19,228 nucleotides of DNA from an uncultured Alphaproteobacteria bacterium (lineage in GTDB: Bacteria > Pseudomonadota > Alphaproteobacteria > Rickettsiales > Midichloriaceae). Below, piece by piece: positions 9,001 to 15,245 of the stretch. The DNA lies in contig CAIOSF010000135.1 of assembly GCA_903860855.1 (NCBI GenBank), forward strand, positions 1 to 19,228. The letters are read 5' to 3'. The translations under genes and the position numbers were made by a program. The notes under the pieces were generated by a model, which did no database searches, was not told where the DNA came from, and saw only the letters and a list, made by a program, of their open reading frames with translations. Every line of letters starts with the position of its first letter. Position 1 is the first letter of the stretch.

Positions 9001-9326
9001 CATTCGAAATAGATGATCTTGATAAAGTTGTGAAGGATATAAACAATACGGGTTTCGGTTTGACGTTTGGAATGCAATCCCGTATTCAAGGGAGAATTGA
9101 GCATGTGATCAAAGGGATAAGAGCGGGCAATATCTATATCAACCGCAGTACAATAGGTGCTCAGGTTGAATCTCAGCCTTTTGGTGGGGAGCGTAACTCT
9201 GGCACAGGGTTTAAGGCTGGGGGCCCTCATTATTTGCTTAGGTTTTTGAGTGAACGAACTGTGACTGTGAATGAGACTGCTGTTGGCGGGAATCTTAGTT
9301 TATTGGGGAGTAAGGGGCTGAATTAG
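6096..9326 (+). CDS. putA: Bifunctional proline dehydrogenase / L-glutamate gamma-semialdehyde dehydrogenase PutA
   Basis: This 1076-residue enzyme oxidises proline to pyrroline-5-carboxylate (FAD, electrons to quinone) and then to glutamate (NAD). The first 220 residues are the helical N-terminal part. The PRODH barrel follows with SVKLSALHP (K236), RLVKGAYWDGEIK (R336, K339), ATHNAYT (H392) and YCRIYSPVGEY near 432. The aldehyde dehydrogenase domain has SPWNFPL (702-708), general base E806 in ETGGQN and nucleophile C840 in SSGQRCS. No ribbon-helix-helix domain precedes the PRODH part, so it should not repress its own gene as E. coli PutA does. A Gly/Asp/Ser-rich stretch at about 918-929 looks like an insertion before the usual KGSFFLPHLIEV strand. 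ATG is the first start after the gap, with no clear Shine-Dalgarno sequence. Proline use suits a bacterium feeding on host amino acids. Confidence 0.97.
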   Translation: MTYKLHAISAKALIPENDYVSELIRYLKPTFSPIVLDVEAKARRYIQKLRESKASSVESFMHQYSLTTAEGVAIICLAEALLRIPDSETAKDLIDDKIRDKQWKDYIGKSDSLLINASTWGFVITGKLMDLRDSDMKISRIISRVGEAAVLASIKTAIKMLSNEFIISNDIDGAVQRAKKYKEEGYGVSYDILGESSRNVEQVERYYKKYLHAIDLIAKDSSSDKDIHRRTNLSVKLSALHPRVELMQHDRLDKELMPKLVEIVGRCRSANITISFDAEEAFRQDIYLDIVESVFSRFNEYDGVGFVVQAYSKRAFPIIDYICDLTRSFSKKIPVRLVKGAYWDGEIKSAQEQGLEGYPVFTHKVFTDISYLACAAKMIANQDKIYAQFATHNAYTTAAVQAIGKDVKFEFQKLHGMGNTLHNQIMQDGYYCRIYSPVGEYKDLLAYLMRRMLENSARTSFLHMIHQDDINIDELVKNPIEEAEHILKLSKEMVDKGGDACVTVDDDDAHAIMFLPNPANIFQSGRKNSRGYEIGIESQYTEIQQGMERYRDRRYDSYTIIHELERDHHDLESVIIVKPSDGNETIGTWHKASHLDISEAIEAADIGFASWSKTNVNERADILEKYADILHENRYELYSILINEAGKNIRDSIGEVREAIDLARYYALEARRLMSESITMPCYTGETNKLSFHPKGVFVCISPWNFPLAIFCGQILAALVTGNSVIAKPSENTSLIASMAVKLLHKAGMPGEAIQLLLGSGREMGDTLLSDERVTGVCFTGSTTTAMHINRILAARNAPIATLIAETGGQNAMIVDSSALIEQVSDSVIYSAFGSSGQRCSALRMLYVQKEIYQQTLEMIAGAMNEISIGDTDDFSYDIGPVITGSAASALADHVANMRSKGFKVISHKDAAFTVASNVDSGGVDGDGSAELRERFKKGSFFLPHLIEVTCIGDIGLKENFGPILHIAPFEIDDLDKVVKDINNTGFGLTFGMQSRIQGRIEHVIKGIRAGNIYINRSTIGAQVESQPFGGERNSGTGFKAGGPHYLLRFLSERTVTVNETAVGGNLSLLGSKGLN

Positions 9327-9443
9327 ATTGTGCTGAGGCTTGATCTTCACGTAACTAGGGCCTGTCATCAATTAAAATCACAAAAAGCATGATAAAAAAT
9401 CAAATAGATATAAGAGAAATTAAAAATGCGTAGAGCCGATTGG

Positions 9444-9579
9444 TCATCCTGAACTTGTTTGACTTCACTTTGTTTGTCTATTGCACTTGACTTCGCCTTC
9501 GGCTTGTCCATTGCATCTCAGGATTTTATAAGTCGTATAAAGTTTTAGATCCTTAGATCCTGAAACGAGTTCAGGATGA
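9444..9579. repeat. Long inverted repeat enclosing dispersed repeat copy B
   Basis: The left arm 9444-9460 (TCATCCTGAACTTGTTT) pairs with the right arm 9563-9579 with one G:U-type difference. About 100 bases lie between them. The enclosed part 9461-9515, read on minus, contains AAGGCGAAGTCAA, GCAATAGACAAAC and GTGAAGTCAAAC, shared with the copies at 4021 and 14487. The arm sequence is of the TCATCCTGAACT type common as interspersed palindromes in Rickettsiales and other alphaproteobacteria. It sits between the convergent ends of putA and the spermidine-synthase-like gene, where a folded transcript could help end both messages. There is no T-run. Confidence 0.7.
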
Positions 9580-9617
9580 TGGTGCTGCGGTTTTCCCGGC
9601 TTAATTGATGGTAGACC

Positions 9618-10466
9618 CTAGTCATTTAGAACAAACTTAGGCAATAGCCATGCTCTTTTTACTCCTACTTTTGATAGAGTTGGTTCCATTATTTCGGCAT
9701 TTTTGGCTATTTCATCCATATTGGGTAATCTATCTTTGATTGCAAAGATGATGCGATTAAACAGTGTAGCGCTATAAAAATTATTAAATACTTTCTTGTA
9801 CAAAGCTGATTCAAGATTATAGTATTTACTATTCTCAAAGGTATTAACCGCGACGACCCCACCAGGTTTTAGAACATCGCGCATTTTAGAAACAAATTCT
9901 TCAGTTAAAAATGACATAGGCACATAATCCTCTGTGAAGGCATCAGCCATAATAAGGTCATATATCGGCCTATTAGGCAATTCTTCAACAAACTTGAAGC
10001 CATCTTCCGTAAAAACTCTAATATTTTTTGATGGATTAAATGAGAAGTATTTCTTCGCAACATCTATCACATATTTATTAATTTCAACTATATCAATAAT
10101 AGCATCCGGGAAAATAGAAGATAATGTATTGATTATGATGCCCCCCCCCAAGCCAATCACCAAGATGTTTTGGGGATTAGGGTTGATGTATAAAGCTCCC
10201 ATCATCAGCCTATAATAAGTCAGAGTAAGATTCAGAGGGTGATCTACTGCCATACAGCTTTGCCGAGCAGTTCTGATTGTTGGATCGATAAATGATAAGC
10301 AGCGCTCGCCGCTCATTTCGTATACCCATATTTGATTATAGGGCGTGTTAATGTAGTCAATAACGCTAATCTTTGACATATATGCCACCCGGCAAGTTAA
10401 GCTGAGTAATGAAAGTAATATAATGAATATTATAACGATGACAAGTTGGTACCATGTTTTAATCAT
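9618..10466 (-). CDS. Membrane-anchored spermidine synthase-like protein
   Basis: This 282-residue protein has an N-terminal hydrophobic helix (about 7-25) and then an aminopropyltransferase/methyltransferase-type Rossmann fold. The nucleotide-binding loop is ILVIGLGGGIIIN (about 100-112), followed by the acidic strand end DIVEINKYVIDVAKKYF and then VFTEDGFKFVEELP and YDLIMADAF. The spermidine-synthase active-site block (D-S/T-D-P) is replaced by DAFTEDYVP, so polyamine synthesis is not assured. Such proteins are usually labelled 'spermidine synthase-like' or 'fused MFS/spermidine synthase' relatives, and the real reaction is unknown. The glycine loop is encoded by a run of nine G (plus-strand C run at 10141-10149), a potential slippage site. 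It stands alone, convergent with putA. Confidence 0.7.
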   Translation of the reverse strand: MIKTWYQLVIVIIFIILLSLLSLTCRVAYMSKISVIDYINTPYNQIWVYEMSGERCLSFIDPTIRTARQSCMAVDHPLNLTLTYYRLMMGALYINPNPQNILVIGLGGGIIINTLSSIFPDAIIDIVEINKYVIDVAKKYFSFNPSKNIRVFTEDGFKFVEELPNRPIYDLIMADAFTEDYVPMSFLTEEFVSKMRDVLKPGGVVAVNTFENSKYYNLESALYKKVFNNFYSATLFNRIIFAIKDRLPNMDEIAKNAEIMEPTLSKVGVKRAWLLPKFVLND

Positions 10467-10773
10467 TGTAGTTATAAAGCTATATGGATGAGTAAATAAA
10501 GTGCTACTTAATGTGTGGGAACCGATATTGTATAGCCATTGTGCAGATTATCATACACTAAAAATAGCTAATTTCTGCATAATGCATTTTTAAAATATTC
10601 AATAAAAATGATTTATAAATGAAGGATCTGGCGGTAAAGTTCTGATCATTTTTGGTATAGTCTTCGATAATCTAGCAATAACATGATCATTGACATGACT
10701 AGAGAGCTATAATAATAATCAACCCAAGTTATAACTCTTTGTAATTACTCCTTGTAATTGCGATTACCAATCT
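10467..10773. other. Divergent intergenic region with TTGTAATT repeats
   Basis: About 300 bases separate the spermidine-synthase-like gene from the unknown gene at 10774. Two direct TTGTAATT copies (10739-10746 and 10752-10759) lie just before the downstream ATG. GTAATTGCGATTAC (10754-10767) forms 5-base arms around a 4-base centre. TTGACA and TATAAT both occur near 10690-10715 but only 12 bases apart, too close for a normal promoter. No gene was seen. Confidence 0.4.
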
Positions 10774-11322
10774 ATGAAACATTTCATACCATCTTGTATA
10801 CCATCTACCATGTCATGGATAATAGACACTGTAGGCTTGGCGTTTAAGGGATATATCTGCTACTCAATATACAGCTACCTCACAGCGTTATCTGAGCAAC
10901 CAACAGTGATCAAGGGGCCGCAGAATAACAAATCTGATGGGATAGACCATCAAGCCATTATCTCCCAAGTTCACAATATGACCACTAGTGATCGTTTCTG
11001 CTCAACTGCAGCCGAGACAGGCAACTTATTGTTTTATGTTGCTATGGGCGTAAAATTAGCAAGTAGCAGTCATGTTGATCATAATGAAATGATAAATGCA
11101 TTAATTAGAATGCCCATCGCCATAGTAATATCAGCTGCTGTTCAAGATGCATTGGGATCGTTGCGAGACGAGGGGTATATAAAAGTTTATAGTAATGATC
11201 CAGGGCAGGGCAGCAACCTATCGAGTGAAGTGAGCTCAGTAATAATCCGTGATAATAATCATCACACTTACATTAATATAATCTCAAAAGTTATTTTAAA
11301 AAGTTGTGGATACAACGATTAA
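10774..11322 (+). CDS. Hypothetical protein, 182 aa
   Basis: I do not recognise this protein. It starts MKHFIPSCIPSTMSWIIDTV. A hydrophobic segment spans about residues 12-38. A polar, Asn/Asp/Gln-rich stretch follows (42-60), then two moderately hydrophobic segments (about 82-97 and 110-125), and a polar C-terminal third with a DNNHH cluster near 160. Two or three membrane helices are plausible but not certain. There is no Shine-Dalgarno sequence; the ATG follows TTGTAATT repeats almost directly, so the start may be wrong or the message leaderless. The ORF is much longer than chance would give, and it is followed by two more unrecognised ORFs on the same strand. Lineage-specific origin is an inference. 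Confidence 0.5.
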   Translation: MKHFIPSCIPSTMSWIIDTVGLAFKGYICYSIYSYLTALSEQPTVIKGPQNNKSDGIDHQAIISQVHNMTTSDRFCSTAAETGNLLFYVAMGVKLASSSHVDHNEMINALIRMPIAIVISAAVQDALGSLRDEGYIKVYSNDPGQGSNLSSEVSSVIIRDNNHHTYINIISKVILKSCGYND

Positions 11323-11388
11323 CTCATTTATCATTTGTACAGCCTACAGCATGATGTACCCGCGTAATATAGAGAGTCTATCATATGG

Positions 11389-11565
11389 GTGTCAGCTGGT
11401 CCAGGTCTCCTCGATGTAGTTGCAGCAAATCTCATCGATGCGATGGCTGCAGGCTCAGGCCTTGGTGTCGCTGCTCCTACTGCAATTTATTATGCTCAAG
11501 ACCTGTCACAGTGTAATTTTCGCTTATCTTGTTTTTTTTTCGAAGGGGGGTGCATCCTAAGTTGA
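11389..11565 (+). CDS. Possible small hydrophobic ORF, 58 aa, or 5' part of a frameshifted gene
   Basis: A GTG-started ORF encodes a chain rich in Ala, Leu and Gly (GLLDVVAANLIDAMAAGSG followed by a short hydrophobic run) and ends CFFFEGGCILS. Its TGA overlaps the ATG of the next gene as TGATG, and an AAGGGGGG ribosome-binding site lies inside its 3' end. That arrangement is typical of translational coupling. Alternatively, a one-base indel in the nine-T run (11532-11540) or the six-G run (11545-11550) would join it in frame to the next ORF, which is open back to the same point. The composition looks coding in this frame. The product is unknown. Confidence 0.4.
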   Translation: MSAGPGLLDVVAANLIDAMAAGSGLGVAAPTAIYYAQDLSQCNFRLSCFFFEGGCILS

Positions 11566-12059
11566 TGCATGACCGTGAAAATAATATTGGTATCGAATTT
11601 CTGAAATACAGCGGTAGAACCGCAATTGGTTCTTATCTTTCTTACTTTCTTGATCCGACATTATCAACATTTACTTCTGCTACCTCTGGCTTCGTGGCAA
11701 GTTTTCTTACTTCTAAACTAAAGGACTATGGTGATGATAAAAGTCCGCAAGAGATTTCTCTCGCAAAATGTAAGTATATCGTTGGTTGTACTATTGATTC
11801 CATCGCATACTCAGGCAGTGAGCATGCAAAATTTGCACAGAGGGTTGTTTATTCTGTATTGTATGAAAATATTAAGCTTGTCGTCATTAATGATATCATA
11901 GCAGCTGGTTGTGCTGTGATATATGGTCATCCGGAGCCAAAAGATACCAATCATATTGATCTTATATCGGAGGAGAGTTTGCATCACGAGAGACACAGCG
12001 AGCCCCGTTGGATGACGATTATAGCTTTATTACGCCAATTCCTAAAAATAATTGAGTGA
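11565..12059 (+). CDS. Hypothetical protein, 164 aa
   Basis: I do not recognise this protein. The frame is open further upstream (TTG at 11529), but the ATG at 11565 is preferred. It overlaps the preceding stop as TGATG and follows an AAGGGGGG site by about 14 bases. The chain starts MHDRENNIGIEFLKYSGRTA. It has a moderately hydrophobic, Ser/Thr-rich part (about 18-50), a second around 105-122 (KLVVINDIIAAGCAVIYG) and a polar, His/Glu-rich segment near 125-148. It ends in a short amphipathic helix. Size and character resemble the 182-residue ORF upstream, but I could not align them by eye. It ends just before hemJ, which runs the other way. Confidence 0.5.
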   Translation: MHDRENNIGIEFLKYSGRTAIGSYLSYFLDPTLSTFTSATSGFVASFLTSKLKDYGDDKSPQEISLAKCKYIVGCTIDSIAYSGSEHAKFAQRVVYSVLYENIKLVVINDIIAAGCAVIYGHPEPKDTNHIDLISEESLHHERHSEPRWMTIIALLRQFLKIIE

Positions 12060-12074
12060 TTGGTTATTCGGAGC

Positions 12075-12090
12075 GCCATGATATCATGGC
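12075..12090. terminator. Palindrome between convergent genes, possible weak bidirectional terminator
   Basis: GCCATGATATCATGGC is a perfect 16-base palindrome. It overlaps the hemJ stop codon and lies 15 bases past the stop of the opposite gene. It could fold into a 6-bp stem with an ATAT loop on either transcript. No T-run follows in either direction, so the terminator role is uncertain. Confidence 0.3.
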
Positions 12091-12533
12091 TGAGTTATAG
12101 CTAATACCACGATAATTATCATTAAAATCGTTGGTATCTCATTGATTGCACGGAAAAACCTACCGGTTCTAGTGTTTTTATTATCGCGAAAGTCTCTATA
12201 AAACCTATATAGCGCGAGTGTGAATACAGTCATACCCAAAGCGGCAACAATCTTTAAATGCATCCACCAAAACAGCAGCAAAGCCGAATTTAACCACAAT
12301 AAGATCGATCCGAGGGTAATAGCCATGACCATACTCGGTGTTGTTATATAAAACAACAACCTCCTTTCCATAGTGCTTAGCATATCGCCCGCTAGGGCAT
12401 GGGATTCATTTTCATTGCCTGCTCTTTTTTCCAGGGAGCTGTGGTAGACAAAAAGGCGCGGTAAATACAGTACCCCAGCCATCCAGCATATCACTGATAC
12501 AAGGTGTATGGCCTTAACCCAAAGGTAGATCAT
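12084..12533 (-). CDS. hemJ: Protoporphyrinogen IX oxidase HemJ
   Basis: HemJ is the membrane enzyme that oxidises protoporphyrinogen IX to protoporphyrin IX in heme synthesis in many proteobacteria lacking HemG or HemY. The 149 residues are full length. Four membrane segments lie at about 5-24, 60-80, 84-108 and 132-147. Family features are KAIHLVSVICWMAG with H10, LYLPRLFVYH (22-31), MERRLLFYITTPSM (55-68) and K94 in WMHLKIV. INEIPTILMIIIV (129-141) matches the NE-P block near the end. H10 and K94 match the conserved His and Lys of the family. The gene follows tRNA-Leu on the same strand by about 40 bases and may share its transcript, since no separate promoter is obvious. Confidence 0.92.
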   Translation of the reverse strand: MIYLWVKAIHLVSVICWMAGVLYLPRLFVYHSSLEKRAGNENESHALAGDMLSTMERRLLFYITTPSMVMAITLGSILLWLNSALLLFWWMHLKIVAALGMTVFTLALYRFYRDFRDNKNTRTGRFFRAINEIPTILMIIIVVLAITQP

Positions 12534-12574
12534 ATTAACCTAATCTTCTAATAAACATTTACTATGTTCTCATA

Positions 12575-12660
12575 TGGTGCGGCCGAAAAGACTCGAACTT
12601 TCATTCCATTTCTGGACAACGACCTCAACGTTGCGTGTCTACCAATTCCACCACGGCCGC
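12575..12660 (-). tRNA. trnL: tRNA-Leu (GAG)
   Basis: On the minus strand the acceptor GCGGCCG pairs with CGGCCGC, the discriminator is A and CCA is encoded. The anticodon arm is CAACG-TTGAGGT-CGTTG, anticodon GAG. The D arm carries AATTGGTAGACA, and a long variable arm is present, as expected for a class II leucine tRNA of 86 bases. Confidence 0.97.
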
Positions 12661-12675
12661 AGGGGAACACGTCAC

Positions 12676-12704
12676 AGTGTAGCAGTAAACTGTATTCATG
12701 GCAA
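12676..12704 (-). promoter_or_regulatory. Promoter for tRNA-Leu
   Basis: Minus-strand TTGCCA and TACACT are separated by exactly 17 bases. The -10 ends 15 bases before the mature tRNA 5' end, giving a short leader. Spacing and position make this one of the better promoter calls in the window. It may also serve hemJ downstream. Confidence 0.6.
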
Positions 12705-12765
12705 CATTCGATAGGTCGGTTATGGGGGGTAGTCGATTCCATACCACTTAACTTGCTATATCATC

Positions 12766-12793
12766 TTGTTTACCAGCATAAAATCACTATAAT
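12766..12793 (+). promoter_or_regulatory. Promoter for the b' subunit-murB pair
   Basis: TTGTTT and a perfect TATAAT are separated by 16 bases. The start would lie about 30 bases before the ATG at 12831. It is the only good match in the 170-base gap downstream of the tRNA-Leu region on this strand. Confidence 0.55.
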
Positions 12794-12830
12794 CATTGCT
12801 TAGATTTGCACTAAAGACATTTTTCAGCAT

Positions 12831-13277
12831 ATGCCACACTTAGATATGACGTTCTTATTATCGCAGCTTTTTTGGTTGGTCGCAGTCTTTTTGGCATGTT
12901 ATTTTGTCATAATACATCGCCTCATTCCGAGTGTGAGAGCCGGGATCGAGGAAAGGGAGATGACGGTGAACGGTGACCTGCATGAAGCTGAGCAGCTTGC
13001 TAAACAGGCGAATTCTATCCAGTTTGAGGTAGAAAAGATGATCTTAAAAGCATACTCTGATGCGGCAGTGATTAGAGATAAGAGTATGCTGCAGGCTCAG
13101 GCTATGATCAACAAGAAGGTTGACGAAGTGAACGATGCCTTCCTTACATCAGTTAAGGCTGAAGAGGTGAGATCGATTAAGATGAGAAAGGCATTGGAGG
13201 ATCAGTTACCAGTGATCATTGGCGATGTAAAAAGCAAAATAATAAGCGTTATTATGAGTGGATATGGGAATTTGTGA
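12831..13277 (+). CDS. atpF: F0F1 ATP synthase subunit b' (b-type stalk subunit)
   Basis: This 148-residue protein has the b/b' stalk architecture. A short N-terminus of b' type (MPHLDMTFLLSQLFWLVAVF) leads into one membrane helix (about 8-31), then IIHRLIPSVRAGIEER and a long charged helix to the C-terminus that should form the peripheral-stalk coiled coil. The PHLD-LSQ-FWL start and the P-I-ER segment after the helix are typical of alphaproteobacterial b'. It anchors F1 to the membrane a subunit and acts as a heterodimer with b. In most alphaproteobacteria b' sits in an a-c-b'-b gene cluster. Here no other ATP synthase gene is adjacent; instead it overlaps murB as TGATG. Whether b lies elsewhere cannot be seen. 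No strong ribosome-binding site was found. Confidence 0.8.
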   Translation: MPHLDMTFLLSQLFWLVAVFLACYFVIIHRLIPSVRAGIEEREMTVNGDLHEAEQLAKQANSIQFEVEKMILKAYSDAAVIRDKSMLQAQAMINKKVDEVNDAFLTSVKAEEVRSIKMRKALEDQLPVIIGDVKSKIISVIMSGYGNL

Positions 13278-14275
13278 TGAGTCCCCCAAGAGTTCTAAGT
13301 CCCATAGGCGAGCTCATAGCTTCAGATGGGCTGCCGATTATTCGAGGAAAATATAGACCAGGTGCTGATCTTAGCAAAATGTGTTGGTTTGGAAGCGGTG
13401 GTAAGGCTGAGCTGTTGTTCATTCCATATGATATAGAAGATTTGGTATCTTTTTTACAAAATATAACGGTACTGGCAAATGGGAAATTTCCCATTACCAT
13501 ATTGGGTATTGGGTCTAATCTATTGATTCGCGATGGTGGTGTCGATGGAGTGGTAATAAGATTAGGTCGCGGATTTTCATCTATTGCAGTTGATGCTGGC
13601 AGGGGGATTGTCAGGGCTGGCGCATCGTCTCTTGATGTGAACGTAGCGAAAGAATCCATGGAATATGGTATGGGAGGAATAGAGTTTTTCTCTGGTATTC
13701 CTGGAACCATAGGTGGGGCCTTGGCTATGAATGCTGGTGCTTATGGTTGTGATACAGCCTCCGTTCTTAAGAATGCTACGGCCGTAGCATATGCTGGTTC
13801 GATTAGGGTATTTAAACCAAATGAAATGGATTATCGTTACAGGGGTAATGGGTTATCGGACGAGTGGATTTTTGTCTCAGCTGAGTTTAACGTAACACCG
13901 GAGGATAAGAATGTTATTCAACAAAAAATACTTGATATTCAAATAAAACGCGAGTCATCTCAGCCAATTAGGTCGAGAACAAGTGGATCTACCTTCAGAA
14001 ACCCAGATGGATATAAGGCTTGGCAGTTGATAGACGAAGCTGGATGCCGGGGGATGAGAATAGGTGGTGCTCATGTTTCCGAAATGCACTGCAATTTTTT
14101 CATTAATGATCAAAATGCTAGTTCCGATGATATTGAGAAATTGATCTCTATGGTTAAGCTGATGGTTTTTGAAAGAAGTGGCGTGGTATTAGAGGAAGAA
14201 GTTAAGATTATAGGTGTAGTGGGTAAATTTAAAGATCCATACGGCATCGATTCATCCTTTAACAATGCTTCGTGA
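13277..14275 (+). CDS. murB: UDP-N-acetylenolpyruvoylglucosamine reductase MurB
   Basis: MurB reduces UDP-GlcNAc-enolpyruvate to UDP-MurNAc with NADPH and FAD, a cytoplasmic step of peptidoglycan synthesis. Numbering from this ATG (332 aa), the FAD-binding part has WFGSGGKAEL (37-46) and ILGIGSNLLIRDGG (75-88), then GIEFFSGIPGTIGGALAMNAGAYG across about 134-157. The substrate domain has YRYRGNG (186-192) with R189, the catalytic serine S238 in SGSTFRNP and the catalytic glutamate E308 in VLEEEVKIIG. The short loop pattern indicates type I MurB. An in-frame GTG three bases earlier (13274) is possible, but ATG overlapping the preceding TGA by one base favours coupled translation. It has no mur or fts neighbours here. 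The gene implies that a peptidoglycan pathway is kept. Confidence 0.95.
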   Translation: MSPPRVLSPIGELIASDGLPIIRGKYRPGADLSKMCWFGSGGKAELLFIPYDIEDLVSFLQNITVLANGKFPITILGIGSNLLIRDGGVDGVVIRLGRGFSSIAVDAGRGIVRAGASSLDVNVAKESMEYGMGGIEFFSGIPGTIGGALAMNAGAYGCDTASVLKNATAVAYAGSIRVFKPNEMDYRYRGNGLSDEWIFVSAEFNVTPEDKNVIQQKILDIQIKRESSQPIRSRTSGSTFRNPDGYKAWQLIDEAGCRGMRIGGAHVSEMHCNFFINDQNASSDDIEKLISMVKLMVFERSGVVLEEEVKIIGVVGKFKDPYGIDSSFNNAS

Positions 14276-14580
14276 TGGTTCACTCAGCAGATTTTAAGTG
14301 TATCCGTTCATCCCATTGGATTCACAGCCTATTTATAATAAGCTTCGAGTCGTCTCTCCTGATGCAGATAATAAATTTAGGTTACTATAAATTTTCACAG
14401 CCCATACAGCTAATCCACCCATTCGCTCACCTCATGCAAGGCCAATGCTGAGAGCCGTAAAATTTCTGGACTTTGGGAGGGGCCGGGTGCAAGCCAAATG
14501 TAATAGACAAGCTGGAAGCGAAGTCAAACCAAAGGCGAAGTCAAAGCAGCAGTAGTTGAAAGCGGAATCTAGTATTAAAC
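14276..14580. other. Gene-free stretch downstream of murB
   Basis: About 300 bases lie between murB and the convergent uncertain ORF. The first 210 bases show nothing I can name. The last part holds copy C of the dispersed repeat (14487-14550). No terminator hairpin for murB was found. Confidence 0.5.
14487..14550 (+). repeat. Dispersed repeat, copy C
   Basis: It reads GTGCAAGCCAAAT, then AATAGACAAGCTGG, then two near-tandem units, AAGCGAAGTCAAACC and AAGGCGAAGTCAAAGC. The first and last words match copy A (4021-4080, minus strand). AATAGACAA and GCGAAGTCAA match the inner part of copy B (9461-9515, minus strand). This is the fullest copy of the three. Confidence 0.55.
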
Positions 14581-14922
14581 CTACTCAACTATCGCTTCTT
14601 TGCTAAGGTAATTTTTATGGCTGGTACTCCTATTATCCCTGGTATTATTACCAGCCACGCCTTCAAGAAGATCTTCATCATCTCCATCTTCTGTTTGACG
14701 ATTGCCAGCATTACCTAGCTTATCTATGTCGCTTAGCTTTTCCTCCACGCGTTGAGGGTATAACTCGTCTCTATTGGACAATTCCGTGTCTATCTCAAAC
14801 AACATGGCGGAGCCGATATCATCCCGCTGTTGAGATATCATTATGGTCTCAATTCTGTGCTCATCTTGTAATTTACGATCGGATATTAGATCGGTCACAA
14901 TCAATGAAATGCATAATAACAT
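14581..14922 (-). CDS. Uncertain hypothetical ORF, 113 aa
   Basis: I do not recognise this protein. A short hydrophobic start (MLLCISLIVTDL) leads into a very polar, acidic chain with EDGDDEDLLEG near residues 78-88 and many Asn, Arg and Ser residues after it. No plausible ribosome-binding site precedes the ATG, and an in-frame TGA lies just upstream. It runs divergently from the decayed gene that begins around 14909, overlapping its first codons. Composition is consistent with a real but fast-evolving protein, yet it may be a chance frame or another degraded remnant. Confidence 0.35.
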   Translation of the reverse strand: MLLCISLIVTDLISDRKLQDEHRIETIMISQQRDDIGSAMLFEIDTELSNRDELYPQRVEEKLSDIDKLGNAGNRQTEDGDDEDLLEGVAGNNTRDNRSTSHKNYLSKEAIVE

Positions 14923-15245
14923 AATACAAGGTAATCAAGGAAAAGAACGGGGTCTCCTACCAGAAGCACCTGTGGCAAAAATCGTAAAGAGAGTGAGATT
15001 AAAGAAAGTATAAAGGATTCTCTGAAAACTCTAGCAGAGAATTATATATATGAACTGAAGAAGGGTAAAATAGACGGTATAGCCTTGTCTAATAGGGCTG
15101 ATACCAACTATAGGTGCGGCCTTGACTGCTCTGTACAAGACGGAATTGGATTTCTATAGCAATTTTAACAAAATAGTAGACAAAGCAGATAGAAAAAACC
15201 AAAAAGCGGTGGAAGCTGAGCTTAACGATATTTGTAAAAGTATAT

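Noticed and set aside
6096..9326. Antisense ORFs of 60-120 codons inside putA
   Set aside because: The PutA frame carries all catalytic motifs; the others have no coding features and are shadows.
10690..10715. TTGACA and TATAAT upstream of the 10774 gene
   Set aside because: The boxes are only 12 bases apart, too close for a standard sigma70 promoter.
12564..12803. A 79-codon plus-strand ORF
   Set aside because: It runs antisense across tRNA-Leu and its promoter, so it is a chance frame.
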